The notes under the pieces were generated by a model that was not told the origin of the DNA, searched no databases, and worked only from the letters and a program-made list of their open reading frames with translations. From positions 1-15,249 of the forward strand of contig DKYC01000146.1 in assembly GCA_002492295.1 (NCBI GenBank): a stretch of 15,249 nucleotides of DNA. The letters run 5' to 3'. Origin of the DNA: Lachnospiraceae bacterium UBA7110. GTDB lineage: Bacteria > Bacillota > Clostridia > Lachnospirales > Lachnospiraceae. Shown here piece after piece: positions 7,962 through 13,943 of the stretch. A program made the position numbers and the translations under genes. The number at the start of each line of letters is the position of its first letter. Position 1 is the stretch's first letter.

Positions 7962-7990
7962 TTTACATCTTTTTCGTTCTATGATACAAT
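7962..7990 (+). promoter_or_regulatory. Sigma-A promoter of the yerC-like gene
   Basis: -35 TTTACA (7962-7967) and -10 TACAAT (7985-7990) are spaced by 17 bp. Transcription would start near 7997, at the edge of an inverted repeat. Confidence 0.75.
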
Positions 7991-7998
7991 ATTTAAAG

Positions 7999-8014
7999 CT
8001 GTAAAACTTTACAG
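7999..8014. promoter_or_regulatory. Candidate operator: inverted repeat CTGTAAAACTTTACAG
   Basis: Two perfect 7-bp arms (CTGTAAA, TTTACAG) flank a 2-bp centre, right at the expected transcription start of the yerC-like gene. The size and place fit a repressor dimer site, possibly for the gene's own product or for the divergent DUF1836 protein. A hairpin in the leader RNA is the other reading, but a 2-base centre suits DNA binding better. Confidence 0.5.
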
Positions 8015-8056
8015 TATGAAAGCATCTGAAATTTTACTTTTAAGGGGAATGGACAT

Positions 8057-8350
8057 ATGAATAAAAAGATTAAAACAGAGGCTGTCGACCACCTTATTGA
8101 TGCGCTTTTGTGCCTTGAGACAAAGGAGGAAGCCTATAATTTTTTGGAGGATTTATGCACCGTAAATGAACTGCTTTCCCTTTCCCAGCGTTTTGAAGTT
8201 GCAACAATGCTGCGGGAACACAAAACCTACATGGAAATTGCCGAAAAAACAGGTGCCTCCACTGCAACAATCAGCCGCGTCAACCGTTCCTTAAATTATG
8301 GAAGCGACGGCTATGAACTGATATTTGAAAGGCTAGGGAAAATTCCCTAG
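8057..8350 (+). CDS. yerC: TrpR-like regulator, YerC/YecD family
   Basis: The 97-residue protein matches the YerC/YecD family of small TrpR-related helix-turn-helix proteins. ELLSLSQRFEVATML (TrpR-like helical bundle) is followed by the HTH YMEIAEKTGASTATISRVNR (~55-77), where the T/S-rich second helix should contact DNA. The tail NYGSDGYELIFERL is typical. Family members are thought to be transcription regulators; the target is not established, and there is no trp gene here. AAGGGG (8042-8047) lies 9 bases before the ATG. The gene has its own promoter with an inverted repeat at the start site. Its last bases form half of a hairpin and share CTAG with the stop of the convergent LytM-domain gene. 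Confidence 0.9.
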   Translation: MNKKIKTEAVDHLIDALLCLETKEEAYNFLEDLCTVNELLSLSQRFEVATMLREHKTYMEIAEKTGASTATISRVNRSLNYGSDGYELIFERLGKIP

Positions 8351-8352
8351 CC
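8331..8352. terminator. Inverted repeat spanning both convergent stop codons, possible two-way terminator
   Basis: GGCTAGGGAA (8331-8340) mirrors TTCCCTAGCC (8343-8352). As RNA this gives at least an 8-bp stem with a loop of about 6 bases on either strand. It lies inside the last codons of both genes. T-runs beyond it are short (TTT on each side), so termination is plausible but unproven. Confidence 0.5.
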
Positions 8353-9090
8353 ATATGTTTCCATAAATTCCAACGGATTAATGTATTTATTTTCTTCAAT
8401 AATCTGATATCCAAGCTGCTCATGTCCCGCTTCGATGACAAACAGCTCTGTTGCCTTTGTAACCTCGTCACCCTCGTCTACCTTAGGCTTGGAACCGTTT
8501 CTGTAAACGGAAAAATAACCGTTCCCATGATCCACCATAACAATATAACCGCTCCCGCTGTTTCCTGCAACCGACGATACCGTACCGTTTGCCGTCGCAA
8601 TCACGCCCGTTCCCTGACCGACATGAAAATAGGCAATCGGCTGACCGTCCAGCTCTGTCTCATTCGCATTATAGGACGCCGTTCCCTTAAGTGGAAACCC
8701 TGACGGCATGCAGCTCTTTGCCTGCTCCGCCTCACGCCGCTCCTCCTGAACCATTTTGTCATTGACTGTATCGCTTAGAATATCTACCTTTTCCTGCAGT
8801 CTCTCGTTTTCCGATGCAAGCCGGTTATTCTCCTCGATGATTTTCTCACTCTGCACCCGGAGCTCCAGCATGCTGTCATTCGCAGCGCCAAGCTCCTTTG
8901 CCAAAATATGACAGTACGTGAGCGCAATAACAATCAGAAAAGCAATCGCAACAAAAAACAGAACCAGCACTTCCATTTTGATGGAAAATGTTTTCACCGC
9001 CATTGTATCATCATCCGGCATGAAAAGGACGTTGTAGCTGACACTTTTCATTCTGTGCTTTTGCGTCTTTTTCTCCACACGTTCTTTCAT
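8347..9090 (-). CDS. Membrane-anchored coiled-coil protein with degenerate LytM (M23) domain
   Basis: The layout of the 247 residues is: a basic cytoplasmic N-terminus (1-38), one membrane span (about 40-60), an extracellular coiled coil (66-116, heptad-like NNRLASENERLQEKVDILSD), then a LytM/peptidase M23 fold (130-245). Active M23 enzymes bind zinc through HxxxD and HxH. Here the usual HLHFEI reads QLGYQI (225-230), the YAH strand reads YRN (196-198), and no HxGxD pair fits, while the structural VDHGNGY (187-192) and INP (237-239) remain. It is therefore probably not a peptidase. Known inactive LytM proteins such as EnvC and NlpD activate cell-wall amidases; a scaffold or activator role is inference. 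GGAGG (9100-9104) lies 9 bases before the ATG. The gene follows hisA in the same direction after a 212-bp gap, so it likely has its own promoter. Confidence 0.87.
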   Translation of the reverse strand: MKERVEKKTQKHRMKSVSYNVLFMPDDDTMAVKTFSIKMEVLVLFFVAIAFLIVIALTYCHILAKELGAANDSMLELRVQSEKIIEENNRLASENERLQEKVDILSDTVNDKMVQEERREAEQAKSCMPSGFPLKGTASYNANETELDGQPIAYFHVGQGTGVIATANGTVSSVAGNSGSGYIVMVDHGNGYFSVYRNGSKPKVDEGDEVTKATELFVIEAGHEQLGYQIIEENKYINPLEFMETYG

Positions 9091-9279
9091 CCTTGCCCAC
9101 CTCCCGTCTGTCTTTTCTGACTACTCTGTTTTTCTAGTATTATTTTATCATAGGAAGTGTAAAACGAACAACTATTTAGACAATATTTTTCTAATATTTT
9201 TAATTTTTTGTTTTCTTTGGTTAATTGCAAATTTACATAAAATATCACTTTTTGCTTATGCGTCTACATAACCCTTTTC

Positions 9280-9294
9280 AGTGCAGTCTGCACT
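9280..9294. repeat. Short inverted repeat just after hisA
   Basis: AGTGCAGTCTGCACT has 7-bp arms around one base. It lies 8 bp past the hisA stop. There is no T-run after it on the minus strand, so it is not a standard terminator, although it may protect the 3' end or assist stopping. The rest of the 9106-9279 gap is AT-rich, with no gene and no promoter I would defend. Confidence 0.35.
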
Positions 9295-9302
9295 TCCCCC
9301 CT

Positions 9303-10079
9303 TTATCCAACCAAATCCATAATCCGCTCCAGCTTTAGCGTGCCGCCAAACAAATCAAGCGCACTGCCGACCGTAACATGGATCCGTCCGCCTCCAATCT
9401 TTTTTAAGGTTTGTATATCCTCATAACTGTGTACGCCACCCGCATATGTAATCGGCATGTCCCCGCCCCATTTTCCAAGCAGTTCCACAAGCGGCTTTTC
9501 AATCCCCTGGTTTTTCCCTTCCACGTCCACTGCATGTATCAGGAATTCATCACAGTAGTCCTTTAGCATATCCAAAGTCCGCCCGTCCACCACCTCATCC
9601 GTAAACTTCTGCCAGCGGTCCGTCACAATATAATACGTGCCGTTTTTCATGCGGCAGCTCAAATCAAGCACCAGCCGCTCCTTCCCCACTGCCGCCCTCA
9701 TACGTTCCAAACGATCCATATGAACCCGTCCGCCCTGAAAAACATACGAGGTCACAATCACATGGGAAGCACCTGCCTCAAGGTACTGCTGTGCATTTTC
9801 GTCATTAATCCCGCCCCCCACCTGAAGCCCCTGCGGATATGCACGCAGCGCACAAAGCGCCTGCGCCCTTGTCGCATCATAATAATCACTGGACGCGGGG
9901 TTAAGAAGGATAATATGCCCCCCCTTTATCCCCCGCTCCCGATACAGCTTCGCATAATAATCTGCGCCCTTTTGCGCGACAAAATTTTCCTTCGCACGGT
10001 TTCCCGTATCCGCAAGCGAGGAACCGACAATCTGCTTCACCTTTCCGTTATGAATGTCAATACACGGCCGAAATTCCAT
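9303..10079 (-). CDS. hisA: ProFAR isomerase HisA, eukaryotic (yeast HIS6-like) type
   Basis: HisA isomerises N'-[(5'-phosphoribosyl)formimino]-AICAR ribonucleotide in the fourth step of histidine synthesis. The 258 residues form a TIM barrel. The first strand CIDIHNGKVKQIVG carries catalytic D8; D139 in LVLDLSCR is the likely second acid. LQVGGGIND (85-93), EFLIHAVDVEG (178-188), TYAGGV (211-216) and VTVGSALDLFGG (236-247) complete the phosphate-binding and catalytic loops. These words, together with ENFVAQ...YYAKLYRERG, follow the fungal/plant HIS6 family as I remember it and not the common bacterial HisA, which opens with IPAIDLKDGKCVRL. GGGGGGA (10085-10091) lies 5 bases before the ATG. 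It sits 18 bp behind dapB in the lysine-riboswitch operon, away from any other histidine gene in view. The general assignment is firm; the eukaryotic affinity needs a tree. Confidence 0.92.
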   Translation of the reverse strand: MEFRPCIDIHNGKVKQIVGSSLADTGNRAKENFVAQKGADYYAKLYRERGIKGGHIILLNPASSDYYDATRAQALCALRAYPQGLQVGGGINDENAQQYLEAGASHVIVTSYVFQGGRVHMDRLERMRAAVGKERLVLDLSCRMKNGTYYIVTDRWQKFTDEVVDGRTLDMLKDYCDEFLIHAVDVEGKNQGIEKPLVELLGKWGGDMPITYAGGVHSYEDIQTLKKIGGGRIHVTVGSALDLFGGTLKLERIMDLVG

Positions 10080-10097
10080 ACAAATCCCCCCGCACCG

Positions 10098-10862
10098 TCA
10101 ATCGGTTCCACCGATAACATCCTTCATATCATATCTGCCCGCCGGCTTTCCTTTCAGGAATTTCGCCGCCTGTACAGCACCCTTTCCAAACAACGCCTTG
10201 GAGTATGCCCTGTGTGAAAACGTAATCACCTCATCCTCTCCTGCAAAAATAATGTCATGGTCGCCCACAATCGTCCCACCCCTTACGGCGCTGATACCGA
10301 TTTCCTTTTGCGCGCGGCGCTCCCGCCTCTGGCTTCTGTCATACACATATTCAAACTGGTTGCCAAACTCTTCGTTGATGGAATCCGCGAGTGCAAGCGC
10401 CGTTCCGCTGGGCGCATCCTTCTTGAGGTTATGGTGCTTCTCCACGATTTCAATGTCAAAGCCTGCCGGAACCAGCACCTGCGCTGCATCCTTTAAAAGC
10501 TTTAACAGCATGTTCACGCCAAGCGACATATTCGCGGACTTTAATACTGCAATCTGTTTTGCCGCCTCGTCAACGCGTGCAAGCTGCGCCTCGGAAAGAC
10601 CGGTTGTGCATAAAACGCATGGAAGATGCTTTTCCACACAGTAATCCAAAAGCACGTCAACCGCAGCAGCAGCGCTGAAATCAATCACTACATCCGCTGC
10701 CACGTTACACTCCGCCATGCTGCAAAACACAGGGTATGTATTCCTGATATGGTCAGAGGCATCCACTCCCGCCACAATCTCGATACCATCCTCCGCGGCA
10801 ATGATATTCGTAATCATCTGTCCCATTTTCCCGTTGCAGCCGTGCATTATTACCTTTGTCAT
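10098..10862 (-). CDS. dapB: 4-hydroxy-tetrahydrodipicolinate reductase DapB
   Basis: DapB reduces the product of DapA to tetrahydrodipicolinate with NAD(P)H, on the way to diaminopimelate (for peptidoglycan) and lysine. The 254 residues open with a nucleotide-binding strand and loop, MHGCNGKMGQ (6-15), a variant of the usual GAxGRMG. VIDFSAAAA (59-67) and CTTGLS (85-90) line the cofactor pocket. The catalytic signature is EKHHNLKKDAPSGTA (141-155), with general acid/base H143 and K147 by alignment with the E. coli enzyme. The C-terminal FSHRAYSKALFGKGAVQAAKF is typical. It is the middle gene of dapA-dapB-hisA, 45 bp after dapA. The best ribosome binding site, GGAAAGGA, is about 11 bases from the ATG, a little far. 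Confidence 0.97.
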   Translation of the reverse strand: MTKVIMHGCNGKMGQMITNIIAAEDGIEIVAGVDASDHIRNTYPVFCSMAECNVAADVVIDFSAAAAVDVLLDYCVEKHLPCVLCTTGLSEAQLARVDEAAKQIAVLKSANMSLGVNMLLKLLKDAAQVLVPAGFDIEIVEKHHNLKKDAPSGTALALADSINEEFGNQFEYVYDRSQRRERRAQKEIGISAVRGGTIVGDHDIIFAGEDEVITFSHRAYSKALFGKGAVQAAKFLKGKPAGRYDMKDVIGGTD

Positions 10863-10884
10863 TTCGTTTCTTATCCTTTCCCAT

Positions 10885-10904
10885 TTACAGCCTTTTACAG
10901 CCTT
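10885..10904. repeat. Tandem 10-bp duplication between dapA and dapB
   Basis: TTACAGCCTT occurs twice back to back (10885-10894 and 10895-10904), directly upstream of the dapB ribosome binding site region. It looks like a local slippage duplication. Confidence 0.6.
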
Positions 10905-10907
10905 CTA

Positions 10908-11792
10908 TTATAAAATTCCGTAATCCTTCATCGCCTTTTCAAGCCTTGCGGCATTCTGCGGTTCCATCTCAGTCAGGGGACGCCTTAATACGCCTGCGTT
11001 CATCCCCATCAGATTCAGTGCCTTCTTAACCGGAATGGGATTGACCTCGCAGAACAGCGCGTCGCACAAATCAATCATGCGCAACTGCTCCTTGCAGCTT
11101 TTCTCCACGTTTCCGTCAAAGTAAAGCTGGCAGATATCATGCGTCTGTTTTGGCGCGACATTGGACGTAACCGATATAACACCCTTTCCGCCAAGAGAAA
11201 GAATGGGCACAATCTGGTTGTCGTTTCCTGAATACAAATCCACACAGCCGTCCGCCAATGCCATAAGCTTTGCAATCTGCGAAATATCGCCGCTTGCTTC
11301 CTTGACACCCTTGATATTATCGATATCCCTACACAGGCGTACTACCGTGGCAGGTGCAATATTGCAGCCGGTTCTGCTTGGCACATTGTATAAGATAATC
11401 GGCAGCTTTACGGATTCCGCAATCGTCTTATAATGCTCATACAGCCCGTTTTGCGTTGCCTTATTATAGTAAGGCGTTACTAACAGCAATCCGTCCACGC
11501 CTGCTTTTTCTGCCTCCTGTGAAAGGTAAACTGCCGTCTCCGTACAGTTTGAACCTGTTCCCGCAACGACCGGGATTCTTCCGTTTACCTGCTTTACACA
11601 GTAGCGGATTACGTCGATATGCTCCTCGTGTGTCAGCGTCGACGACTCCCCGGTCGTGCCGCATACGATAATCGCATCCGTGCCGTTTTCCACCTGAAAA
11701 TCAATCAGCTTTGCAAATGCCTCGTAATCGACTTCCCCGTTTCCCTTCATCGGTGTGACAATTGCCACGCCTGCTCCTGTAAAAATTGCCAT
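10908..11792 (-). CDS. dapA: 4-hydroxy-tetrahydrodipicolinate synthase DapA
   Basis: DapA condenses pyruvate with aspartate-semialdehyde, the committed step to diaminopimelate and lysine, in the cytoplasm. The 294-residue length is normal. It is a TIM barrel with GTTGES (45-50), TPYYN (106-110), YNVPSRTG (135-142, with catalytic Y135 and substrate-binding R140) and the Schiff-base lysine K164 in GVKEASGD. NPIPVKKALNLMG near the C-terminus is also typical. AAAGGAGG (11801-11808) lies 8 bases before the ATG. It is the first gene after a lysine riboswitch, so its expression should fall when lysine is plentiful. Feedback inhibition of the enzyme itself cannot be judged here. Confidence 0.98.
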   Translation of the reverse strand: MAIFTGAGVAIVTPMKGNGEVDYEAFAKLIDFQVENGTDAIIVCGTTGESSTLTHEEHIDVIRYCVKQVNGRIPVVAGTGSNCTETAVYLSQEAEKAGVDGLLLVTPYYNKATQNGLYEHYKTIAESVKLPIILYNVPSRTGCNIAPATVVRLCRDIDNIKGVKEASGDISQIAKLMALADGCVDLYSGNDNQIVPILSLGGKGVISVTSNVAPKQTHDICQLYFDGNVEKSCKEQLRMIDLCDALFCEVNPIPVKKALNLMGMNAGVLRRPLTEMEPQNAARLEKAMKDYGIL

Positions 11793-11836
11793 TGGTATGT
11801 CCTCCTTTAATAATCCTATTATAAATGCCTGATATG

Positions 11837-11869
11837 AAAAAAACCGAGCATCTCATCTCAGATGACCGG
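11837..11869 (-). terminator. Riboswitch-controlled terminator ahead of dapA
   Basis: On the minus strand CCGG-T-CATCT pairs with AGATG-C-TCGG (11844-11869) around a 6-base loop and is followed by seven T (11837-11843). It lies 50-80 bp past the lysine aptamer and 45 bp before dapA. Its 5' arm overlaps CGCCGG (11866-11871), which can instead pair with CCGGCG (11892-11897) to form a competing antiterminator. Confidence 0.85.
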
Positions 11870-11918
11870 CGTCCCATACTTTCAATACCGCCGCCGGTTA
11901 TGCCGGCTTTAGTAATAC

Positions 11919-12080
11919 GATAGCGCTCCATCCGATGATGACAGTCATACGGCTCTTAACCGTACGCCCAAGCAAGGAACCTTCAGGCAGTCCCCGCTTT
12001 CGGCGTTCTTTCCTTTCCCTTCTCCTCATCAGTGCCTGACACCTCTTAAAAGGTACTCTTAAAAAACGCAACCTCTATCT
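11919..12080 (-). ncRNA. Lysine riboswitch (L box) aptamer
   Basis: The minus-strand RNA shows the conserved L-box blocks in order: AGATAGAGGTTGCG (12067-12080), AAGAGTACC (12052-12060), GGGAAAGG, GCCGAAAGC (11996-12004), a TACGG/CCGTA hairpin (11948-11964), CTGTC, and GGAGCGCTATC closing the aptamer. The closing helix P1 pairs GATAG (12075-12079) with CTATC (11919-11923). The length of ~160 nt is usual. Binding of lysine should favour the terminator downstream and shut off dapA-dapB-hisA. The whole 11793-12265 gap is filled by this switch, its promoter and the cobO terminator. Confidence 0.95.
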
Positions 12081-12105
12081 CCCTCTATTTTCTTTTTGTT
12101 TCTTT

Positions 12106-12134
12106 ATTATATTGCATACGGCATAAACTGTCAA
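12106..12134 (-). promoter_or_regulatory. Consensus sigma-A promoter of the dapA-dapB-hisA operon
   Basis: On the minus strand both boxes match consensus: TTGACA (12129-12134) and TATAAT (12106-12111), 17 bp apart. The start site would fall near 12099, about 20 bases before the riboswitch. Confidence 0.92.
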
Positions 12135-12155
12135 CGGATTATACCGGAAAAACCG

Positions 12156-12204
12156 AAAAAATCCGAAAACATACCGCCAAAGGCACTGTATCTTTCCGGA
12201 TTTT
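12156..12204 (-). terminator. Probable terminator after the cobO-like gene
   Basis: On the minus strand AAAATCCG (12197-12204) pairs with CGGATTTT, which continues as a T-run (12156-12165). Between them ATAC/GTAT and GCC/GGC can form an inner stem. It ends just upstream of the dap promoter. The long interior makes it less certain than a simple hairpin. Confidence 0.55.
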
Positions 12205-12265
12205 CCTGTTTCAATAATTTATAACCCTTATTCATTTATACTGCTTTTGCCGCGTCCCGGCAGGC

Positions 12266-12757
12266 TCAAAAAATCTTATAGTTGACTGCCTCAATCTGAT
12301 AAATCTCGTCGGCAAACCGACAGATTTCGTCGTTGAGCTTAATGCCCGTAAGAATAATGTTCACATCCTCTGCTTTTGCCTCCAATATATGGCGCAAATC
12401 CTCAATGCTGATAATTCCATTGTCAATCAGCCCCAGCACTTCATCCAAAATCAGCAGACCGCATTCCCCTGTCGTGAGGACTTTTTTTGCAAAGTTCAAG
12501 CCGTTTCGGATATTATGGATTTCCTCCTGCTTGCGCTCCTCGGAAAGCTGTGAAAATTCCTCATTGCTTTTCTCGAAGCGGAAAATCTTGATTTCAGGCT
12601 CCATCCTTTTTAGAAACGCATCATTTTGGTTCCCTTTGAGGAAATTGATAATCACCACGTCTTCGCCCATACTTGCCGTCTGTATGGCTTTTCCAAGCGC
12701 TGTGGCGGATTTCCCATGCCCCTCTCCGCTGTATACCTGTATTAAACCATCTCCCAT
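12266..12757 (-). CDS. CobO/BtuR-like corrinoid adenosyltransferase family protein, atypical
   Basis: The family (CobA/CobO/BtuR) transfers adenosyl from ATP to the cobalt of corrinoids to make adenosylcobalamin. At 163 residues it is slightly short. Walker A is GEGHGKSA (11-18), where most members have GxGKGKTTA. A Walker-B-like strand LLILDEVLGL (101-110) matches the family's LDE motif. The TGR motif near the end reads TGIK (137-140), so the Arg is missing, followed by the usual FADEIYQIE. The fold and family are likely, but corrinoid activity is uncertain. AAAAGG (12767-12772) lies 9 bases before the ATG. No other cobalamin gene is near. The promoter at 12810-12838 and the terminator at 12156-12204 suggest a single-gene transcript. 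Confidence 0.75.
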   Translation of the reverse strand: MGDGLIQVYSGEGHGKSATALGKAIQTASMGEDVVIINFLKGNQNDAFLKRMEPEIKIFRFEKSNEEFSQLSEERKQEEIHNIRNGLNFAKKVLTTGECGLLILDEVLGLIDNGIISIEDLRHILEAKAEDVNIILTGIKLNDEICRFADEIYQIEAVNYKIF

Positions 12758-12809
12758 TTATTAATACCTTTTATCCTTTCTTCGCAAAGCTTATATGTAT
12801 AACGCAAAC

Positions 12810-12838
12810 ATAATAGCATAAGCGAAAGGATTTTGCAA
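12810..12838 (-). promoter_or_regulatory. Sigma-A promoter of the cobO-like gene
   Basis: On the minus strand, -35 TTGCAA (12833-12838) and -10 TATTAT (12810-12815) are spaced by 17 bp. It lies between the OB-fold gene and the cobO-like gene, so the second gene need not depend on the first. Confidence 0.7.
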
Positions 12839-12851
12839 GCCTTCAGAACAT

Positions 12852-13523
12852 TTATTCGTCCTCGTCGTCGTCCGGGATTTCCAGCTTGCTGACCGAGACC
12901 TCGTAGGCAACCCGCTTCTCCAGCTCCTCCTCGGAAATCTTCTTCATATATTCTCTCGACTGAATACGTCCCCACACAAGACACCGCTCCCCGACCGCAA
13001 AGTTCGCGGCATATCTTGCATTCCTTCCCCAGCAGATGCAGGGAATATAGTCGGACTTCCCATAAGGACGGTTTACTGCCAAAAGTAAATCCGCAATCTC
13101 GCGCCCAAGCGGCGTTTTTCTGTAAATCGGCTCCTTGCAGACATAACCGTCCAAAAAAATCTGATTTGTCTTAATATTCTCGCTCAGCTCATCCACAAAT
13201 TCCAGCTCCCTTGCAAACACGGAAAGAACCAGTTTATTTTTGTGCTCCTCATGCCTGTTGTATGAACGGAACTGGCCGTTAATCACTACCATCATGCCCT
13301 TATAGTCGCCGCTCACATCAAGAAGCCGCTCCGAAACCATGACAGGTATGATATCCATTGATTCCGAAAGCCGCGCCACCTGGATATCCACCATATAAAA
13401 ACCTTCCGAAAAAATCTCATGGCTGAAGGTAAAATCACTTACGATTTCGCCCATTACCGTCACCTGATTGTTTTCAATCACCTGTTCATGATAACCGTTT
13501 TTTGTCTTCATTGTTTCTTGCAT
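12852..13523 (-). CDS. Tandem OB-fold protein related to single-stranded DNA-binding protein
   Basis: The 223-residue protein appears to carry two SSB/PriB-type OB folds. The first (~18-112) reads NNQVTVMGEIVSDFTFSHEI, then VNGQ-like VINGQFRSYNR (80-90). The second (~119-216) is closer to SSB: FLDGYVCKEPIYRKTPLGRE, ADLLLAVNRPYG (144-155), YIPCICWGRNARYA (159-172), GERCLVWGRIQSREY (178-192). The end is acidic (DDDEDE), like the SSB tail, but lacks the terminal aromatic/Pro-Phe that binds partner proteins. It is therefore likely a paralog with a special role and not the main replication SSB, which is usually next to rpsF and rpsR; neither is here. The start ATG at 13521-13523 has GGGAG (13534-13538) 10 bases upstream; an in-frame ATG four codons on is the alternative. 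I saw no convincing promoter. Confidence 0.8.
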   Translation of the reverse strand: MQETMKTKNGYHEQVIENNQVTVMGEIVSDFTFSHEIFSEGFYMVDIQVARLSESMDIIPVMVSERLLDVSGDYKGMMVVINGQFRSYNRHEEHKNKLVLSVFARELEFVDELSENIKTNQIFLDGYVCKEPIYRKTPLGREIADLLLAVNRPYGKSDYIPCICWGRNARYAANFAVGERCLVWGRIQSREYMKKISEEELEKRVAYEVSVSKLEIPDDDEDE

Positions 13524-13645
13524 TGATTTTAATCTCCCTTCGTCTTTCTGTTAACATCATATGCCACTTTATACAAAAAATAAAGCCGGAAATATCGCAG
13601 GAAATGCCGTAATTCGTATATAATCCAAATCTTGTGACAAAATCA

Positions 13646-13670
13646 GGCAAAATCAGAACTGCTTTTTGCC
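13646..13670. repeat. Inverted repeat in the ssb-like/typA intergenic region
   Basis: GGCAAAA (13646-13652) mirrors TTTTGCC (13664-13670) with an 11-base interior, in the divergent gap between the OB-fold gene and typA. It has no clear terminator T-run. Otherwise 13524-13739 is AT-rich and no gene is seen. Confidence 0.35.
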
Positions 13671-13739
13671 AACTTTATGCAAATCATTGTAGAAATTTTG
13701 AAAAAAGTTTTGTACTCCACTGTTTTTGCGCAATACGTG

Positions 13740-13768
13740 TTGCAAAAGAGACTTAACGGTGCTATACT
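13740..13768 (+). promoter_or_regulatory. Sigma-A promoter of typA
   Basis: -35 TTGCAA (13740-13745) and -10 TATACT (13763-13768) are spaced by 17 bp. Transcription would begin near 13775, giving an unusually long leader of ~170 nt before the typA ATG. Confidence 0.8.
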
Positions 13769-13788
13769 GTTAAAGTTTTGAAAATCAT

Positions 13789-13827
13789 AAATGAATAAAT
13801 TCAGAAATGAATAATAGAAATGAATAA
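13789..13827 (+). repeat. Three copies of AAATGAATAA in the typA leader
   Basis: Exact copies begin at 13789, 13805 and 13818, spaced 16 and 13 bases apart. Each holds an ATG, opening mini reading frames of 7, 6 and 14 codons (the last ends at TAG 13862-13864). None has a Shine-Dalgarno site, so translation is doubtful. Confidence 0.6.
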
Positions 13828-13854
13828 TAATAAGAAGAAACGCAAATCAAAAAC

Positions 13855-13887
13855 GGAGGATTAGTGTGAAAAATAAATTTTTCACAC
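13855..13887 (+). promoter_or_regulatory. Second ribosome binding site, GTG start and hairpin in frame with typA
   Basis: GGAGG (13855-13859) stands 6 bases before GTG 13866-13868, which is in frame with typA (78 bases = 26 codons, no stop between). The same 8-base word GGAGGATT recurs at 13933-13940 before the normal ATG. A perfect hairpin, GTGTGAAAAA (13864-13873) with TTTTTCACAC (13878-13887) and a TAAA loop, buries the GTG codon. It could be a translational control element, an alternative start, or a small inserted repeat. Confidence 0.6.
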
Positions 13888-13943
13888 GGCAAATTTGTGC
13901 TTGCGCCCAAATTCGCAGACATTGGCAAGAATGGAGGATTTAT

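Noticed and set aside
9175..9250. AT-rich tract as a replication origin or attachment site
   Set aside because: No DnaA-box cluster, iteron or integrase gene is present; ordinary intergenic AT-richness explains it.
11793..12120. T-box leader or TPP element upstream of dapA
   Set aside because: The conserved blocks match the lysine riboswitch in order; there is no T-box TGGNACCGCG block and no TPP core.
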